The translations under genes were made by a program, and so were the position numbers. Below, piece after piece: positions 60,308 to 64,000 of a stretch of DNA of 64,000 nt. The DNA is from Alphaproteobacteria bacterium (GTDB lineage: Bacteria; Pseudomonadota; Alphaproteobacteria; UBA9655): assembly GCA_013815465.1 (NCBI GenBank), contig JACDGE010000004.1, positions 21,425 through 85,424 of the forward strand, given 5' to 3'. The notes beneath the pieces were generated by a model, which was given only the letters and a program-made list of their open reading frames with translations, ran no database searches and had not been told where the DNA came from. Position 1 is the stretch's first letter, and every line of letters starts with the position of its first letter.

Positions 60308-62094
60308 CAAACGCATATCCAATTACAGATCATATTTATGACGTGCTTATTGTCGGTGCGGGGGGAGCGGGACTCAGGGCCACTCTTGGAATGGCAGCAC
60401 AGGGTCTTAAAACAGCCTCAATTACGAAAGTTTTCCCGACCCGTAGCCATACAGTTGCAGCCCAAGGCGGTGTCAGTGCAGCTCTGGATAACATGGGTGA
60501 TGGGGACAACTGGCGCTTTCATATGTATGATACAGTTAAGGGGTCGGACTGGTTGGGCGATCAGGATGCCATTGAATATATGTGCCGTAACGCCATTCCT
60601 GCCGTCATTGAATTGGAACACATGGGTGTTCCTTTTTCGCGCACAAAAGACGGGAAAATTTATCAAAGACCCTTTGGGGGACATACCATCAATTATGGCG
60701 AATCCATGGCAAAGAGAGCCTGTGCAGCGGCGGATAAAACAGGCCATGCTATTTTGCATACCCTTTACCAACAATCCCTCAAACATAAGGCTGAGTTTTT
60801 TATCGAATACTTCGTGATCGACCTCATTATGGACGAAGAAGGGATTTGTCGGGGCCTAATCGCCTGGAATTTGGAAGATGGCACCCTACACCGTTTTGCG
60901 GCCCATATCGTTGTTCTCGCGACAGGTGGCTATGGGCGGGCCTATTTTTCCTGTACCTCGGCGCACACGTGCACAGGGGATGGGAATGGAATGATTCTAA
61001 GGGCAGGTCTTCCCCTTCAAGATATGGAATTCGTCCAGTTTCATCCCACAGGGATTTATGGGGCAGGGTGCTTGATTTCAGAAGGGGCGCGGGGAGAAGG
61101 GGGATATCTCACAAATAGCGAAGGCGAGCGATTTATGGAACGCTATGCCCCCACGGCAAAGGACCTGGCCTCTCGCGATGTAGTGAGCCGAGCCGTAACC
61201 ATTGAAATCAACGAAGGCCGAGGCGTGGGCCCTCTAAAAGACCATATTTACCTCCATATGGAGCATTTGGATCCAGCGATTATCCATGAGCGTCTACCTG
61301 GCATTACGGAACTCGCAAGAATTTTTGCAGGTGTGGATGCAACGAAGGAGCCCATCCCTGTGCTTCCCACCGTTCACTATAATATGGGCGGAGTGCCCAC
61401 AAACCATTTTGGGGAGGTTGTCAATCCCACGGATCAAAATCCTGAACAAGTGACCCCCGGCCTTATGGCTATTGGGGAGGGAGCCTGTGTCTCTGTCCAT
61501 GGGGCCAACCGACTGGGGACAAATTCTCTGCTTGATCTTATTGTATTTGGGCGAGCGGCGGCCATCCGTGCAAAAGAAATTGTCTCCAAAAATGGGGGTG
61601 TAAAGCCTTTGCGCCCTCACGATGGGGAAGACATTATCGCGAAGTTTGATCGCATAAGGAACGCCAGTGGTTCCCTTAAAACCTCTGAGATTCGCCTGAA
61701 TCTTCAGCGGACCATGCAGACCCATTGTGCCGTGTTTCGCACCAAAGAACATTTAGAAGAGGGCATCAAAAAAATCAAAGAAATCGCGGAATCTTTCCAA
61801 CAGCTTCAACTGGCCGATCGTTCAATGATTTGGAATAGTGATTTGGTGGAAGCTCTCGAGCTTGAGAATCTGATTCAACAATCTCTTGTAACAATTGAAT
61901 CAGCATTCAATCGTACGGAGAGTCGAGGGGCGCATGCGCGGGAGGATTATCCAGAACGGGATGATATTAACTGGATGAAGCATACGGTTGCCCGGCTGGA
62001 TGGGGATCAAGTTTCCTTTACCTATCGTCCTGTGCATCTATATACCCTATCCCCTGAAGTGGATGTGCTTCCACCCAAAAAACGCGTATATTAA
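60304..62094 (+). CDS. sdhA: Succinate dehydrogenase flavoprotein subunit
   Basis: The 596-residue protein has the FAD motif [18 protein letters not shown], the covalent-FAD His in [38 protein letters not shown], and the active-site [18 protein letters not shown]. It oxidises succinate to fumarate in the TCA cycle and passes electrons to SdhB. Length and motifs are typical. The start overlaps sdhD by 4 bp. Confidence 0.98.
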   Translation: MTNAYPITDHIYDVLIVGAGGAGLRATLGMAAQGLKTASITKVFPTRSHTVAAQGGVSAALDNMGDGDNWRFHMYDTVKGSDWLGDQDAIEYMCRNAIPAVIELEHMGVPFSRTKDGKIYQRPFGGHTINYGESMAKRACAAADKTGHAILHTLYQQSLKHKAEFFIEYFVIDLIMDEEGICRGLIAWNLEDGTLHRFAAHIVVLATGGYGRAYFSCTSAHTCTGDGNGMILRAGLPLQDMEFVQFHPTGIYGAGCLISEGARGEGGYLTNSEGERFMERYAPTAKDLASRDVVSRAVTIEINEGRGVGPLKDHIYLHMEHLDPAIIHERLPGITELARIFAGVDATKEPIPVLPTVHYNMGGVPTNHFGEVVNPTDQNPEQVTPGLMAIGEGACVSVHGANRLGTNSLLDLIVFGRAAAIRAKEIVSKNGGVKPLRPHDGEDIIAKFDRIRNASGSLKTSEIRLNLQRTMQTHCAVFRTKEHLEEGIKKIKEIAESFQQLQLADRSMIWNSDLVEALELENLIQQSLVTIESAFNRTESRGAHAREDYPERDDINWMKHTVARLDGDQVSFTYRPVHLYTLSPEVDVLPPKKRVY

Positions 62095-62160
62095 GGGAAT
62101 TTGGAAAAGTTATGAATAATCTTAATATATTAACTATTTCCGTTCATTAGGAGAACAACC

Positions 62161-62943
62161 ATGGTTCAACTTCGCCTGCCAGTGAACTCTCGGCTTAAGA
62201 CGGGGCAGAATTTCCCTGCCCCCTCTCAAGGTCCAAGAATGAAGCTCTTTCATGTTTATCGTTATAATCCTGATTCTGGAGAAAACCCTCGTTTAGATAC
62301 CTTTGAGCTTAATTTGGATGAGTGTGGCCCTATGGTTCTGGACGCTCTGATCAAAATTAAGGACGAAATCGATCCAACGTTGACCTTCCGCAGGTCTTGT
62401 CGTGAAGGAATTTGTGGCTCTTGCGCTATGAATATTGAGGGTACTAATACGCTCGCTTGCATTAAACCCATTGAAGAATGCAGTGGCGCGGTAAAAATTA
62501 CGCCGCTACCTCACCTTTATGTGGTGAAGGATTTAGTGGCCGATCTGAGCTTCGCCTACGCCCAATATCAATCCATTGAACCCTGGATCCAGTCTGCAAC
62601 AAATCCTCCGCCGGACAGGGAGCGCTTACAAAGCCATGAAGAGCGAGAAAAGCTAGATGGACTTTGGGAATGTATCCTTTGTTTTTGTTGCACAACCAGC
62701 TGTCCCAGTTATTGGTGGAGTGGGGATAAATACTTGGGTCCTGCGACTCTTCTCCAATCCTATCGCTGGATTGCGGATAGCCGAGATGATGCAACAGGAA
62801 AGCGACTGGATGAGCTAGAAGACCCCTTTAAGCTCTATCGTTGCCACACCATTATGAACTGCACTAATACGTGTCCTAAAGGCCTAAACCCCGCAAAAGC
62901 GATCGGTGAGATTAAGAAAAAAATGGTGGAGCGGGTGGGGTAG
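62161..62943 (+). CDS. sdhB: Succinate dehydrogenase iron-sulfur subunit
   Basis: The 260-residue protein has the plant-type [2Fe-2S] domain ([18 protein letters not shown], then LACIKP), the [4Fe-4S] motif ([16 protein letters not shown]) and the [3Fe-4S] motif ([17 protein letters not shown]). It carries electrons from SdhA to quinone. AGGAG lies 6 bp before the ATG. The 66-bp gap from sdhA contains no obvious terminator. Confidence 0.98.
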   Translation: MVQLRLPVNSRLKTGQNFPAPSQGPRMKLFHVYRYNPDSGENPRLDTFELNLDECGPMVLDALIKIKDEIDPTLTFRRSCREGICGSCAMNIEGTNTLACIKPIEECSGAVKITPLPHLYVVKDLVADLSFAYAQYQSIEPWIQSATNPPPDRERLQSHEEREKLDGLWECILCFCCTTSCPSYWWSGDKYLGPATLLQSYRWIADSRDDATGKRLDELEDPFKLYRCHTIMNCTNTCPKGLNPAKAIGEIKKKMVERVG

Positions 62944-63142
62944 GGTTCCTCTGAACTTAAATTTCTAGTGTTTTGAGATTTTTAAATTAAAATAAACTCT
63001 CTTCTTAAGGACATATAAAACCCCTTTCCCACCCCTATGTAAAAATAGTAGGCATCGCTAAGTCTCCCCTAGAGACAAAATTAGCGGATATTTAACTTTT
63101 CTTCGTGTAAAGTTTTTAGAACATTGGAAGAAGAAAAGGCTC

Positions 63143-63880
63143 ATGCAACGTTATCTTATCAATCACCTAAGTGCTGGCGAATTCATTGCATTGTTAATGT
63201 GTTCGATCCTCTGTTTAGCGCTTACGCTGTCATTTTTGTCAAACAAATATCTTACTTCCTTCATGAGCTATGATAACAATAGATTTACGGGTTATTTTCT
63301 TGGAAGTATTAGCGCTAGTTATGGATTTATATTAGGGTTTATTATTGTTACATTATGGAGGGAACTTTACGAAGTCAAAATTTTTATAATGCATGAGGCC
63401 GAGTATCTTTCCTTACTGGTCTATAATTCTTCTGCTTTCCCTATTTCTACTCAAAGTGAGCTTAACAATGGAATTGAACAATACATTAAAGTCATCATTC
63501 AAGATGAATGGCCCTTAATGCACTTGGGGAAAGTAAGTGAAAAAACTGTTCCTGCTCTCCTTAACCTTTTTCATCTTATTCAATCCTATTCACCAGAAAC
63601 GAGAATAGAGGAAACGTTTTATAACCAGTTTATAAACAATTTAAATAGAGTTGTTGAATTTAGAAGGAAGAGGCTCGAATATTTAGATTCATCATTAATA
63701 GATGTTATTCGATTTATGTTGGGGTTTGGACTTATAATCATTTTATTTCTTATTTCGTTGCTTGACAGTGACTCTAAGAAGTTAAAAATACTTTCTATCA
63801 TTCTTGTGAGTGGGATGTTGTCTTTTAATCTCGGGCTAGCCTTCCTTCTTGATTATCCTCTTGCGGGAAGTATATTATAA
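63143..63880 (+). CDS. DUF4239 family membrane protein
   Basis: The 245-residue protein has two N-terminal helices (about 12-30 and 50-70), a middle soluble part, and two C-terminal helices (about 190-210 and 215-238), the layout of DUF4239 (bestrophin-like). FILGFIIVTLWRELYEVK and VVEFRRKRLEYLDSSL, then AFLLDYPLAGSIL are family-like; members often continue some 10-20 residues after the DxPxxG motif. The stop abuts an IS end at 63881, so the natural tail may be slightly shortened. Confidence 0.8.
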   Translation: MQRYLINHLSAGEFIALLMCSILCLALTLSFLSNKYLTSFMSYDNNRFTGYFLGSISASYGFILGFIIVTLWRELYEVKIFIMHEAEYLSLLVYNSSAFPISTQSELNNGIEQYIKVIIQDEWPLMHLGKVSEKTVPALLNLFHLIQSYSPETRIEETFYNQFINNLNRVVEFRRKRLEYLDSSLIDVIRFMLGFGLIIILFLISLLDSDSKKLKILSIILVSGMLSFNLGLAFLLDYPLAGSIL

Positions 63881-64000
63881 TGCCCCCCATAAACTAGACC
63901 AGTAGCTAAGTGAGACTTTTTTCTCCATATATAGAGAAGGAGAAAGAAATGACACGAAGAAAACATAGCTCAGGATTTAAGGCGCAAGTGGCTTTAGAGG
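63881..64000 (+). mobile_element. Left end of an IS3-like insertion sequence
   Basis: A terminal-repeat-like TGCCCCCCATAAACTAGACC begins at 63881. A GAAGGAG ribosome-binding site and the ATG at 63949 start a frame reading MTRRKHSSGFKAQVALE, typical of IS3-family OrfA (helix-turn-helix transposase subunit). The rest lies beyond the window. Confidence 0.85.

Overview
The window reads as chromosome of a moderately AT-rich alphaproteobacterium. Lineage signs are the addB-addA-trxA and xseB-ispA gene orders, a separate PntAA transhydrogenase subunit, a Cpa/Tad pilus locus in Caulobacter-style order (tadD, cpaA, cpaB, cpaC, cpaD, cpaE), a class I PHB synthase, an alphaproteobacterial DivL-like PAS kinase and a four-gene succinate dehydrogenase operon. 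Many dispersed palindromic repeats, gene relics, small exported peptides and exported proteins of no recognised family suggest a host-associated or intracellular lifestyle, for example an amoeba or ciliate symbiont of the Holosporales/Paracaedibacter kind. That placement is inference; no rRNA gene is present to test it.

Layout. 1-3.2 kb: a truncated TadE-like gene, an RhlE-type DEAD-box helicase with a repetitive basic tail, and an exported beta-barrel candidate. 3.2-6.2 kb: DivL-like kinase and RppH on the minus strand. 6.6-9.1 kb: an MFS permease, YbaK and DUF2000 genes in tight succession, then a small GNAT gene. 9.2-9.9 kb: an exported Fe-superoxide dismutase broken by one frameshift at a G8 run. 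10.0-13.0 kb: pntAA and a fused pntAB-pntB. 13.0-18.2 kb: tRNA-Gly(CCC), an outer-membrane protein, aconitase and an exported Ntn hydrolase. 18.2-21.0 kb: IS630 and MFS relics around an unusual exported AAA+ ATPase. 21.0-26.8 kb: Tad pilus operon. 27.1-33.3 kb: a second MFS gene, a P/A/Q-rich exported protein, ETF-quinone oxidoreductase and a large sensor kinase. 33.7-37.6 kb: a secreted small protein, a DUF192-HAD fusion, ksgA and surA. 37.7-44.6 kb: trxA, addA and addB, the last two carrying in-frame palindromic insertions. 44.6-48.9 kb: ExoD, RlmB, RidA, 3-hydroxyacyl-CoA dehydrogenase, xseB and ispA. 49-50.6 kb: relics and strong hairpins, including a three-armed cruciform. 50.7-55.4 kb: phaC, copA and two small envelope genes. 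55.5-58.3 kb: a 794-residue exported multi-membrane protein and a divergent 57-residue secreted peptide. 58.4-59.2 kb: a SEC-C protein and a MazEF pair. 59.4-62.9 kb: sdhCDAB. 63.1-64 kb: a DUF4239 gene abutting an IS3-like element that runs off the window.

How the genes fit together. Aconitase, succinate dehydrogenase, ETF-QO and proton-translocating transhydrogenase indicate an active TCA cycle and aerobic respiration. 3-Hydroxyacyl-CoA dehydrogenase and PhaC link fatty-acid intermediates to polyhydroxybutyrate storage. SurA supports the several predicted outer-membrane proteins.

The most unusual material is (i) mobile palindromic elements, many ending in GTCAT/ATGAC, that sit between genes but also inside addA, addB and sdhD without breaking the frame, and (ii) two exported proteins (AAA+ ATPase and 794-residue membrane protein) plus several tiny exported cysteine-bearing peptides of unknown role.
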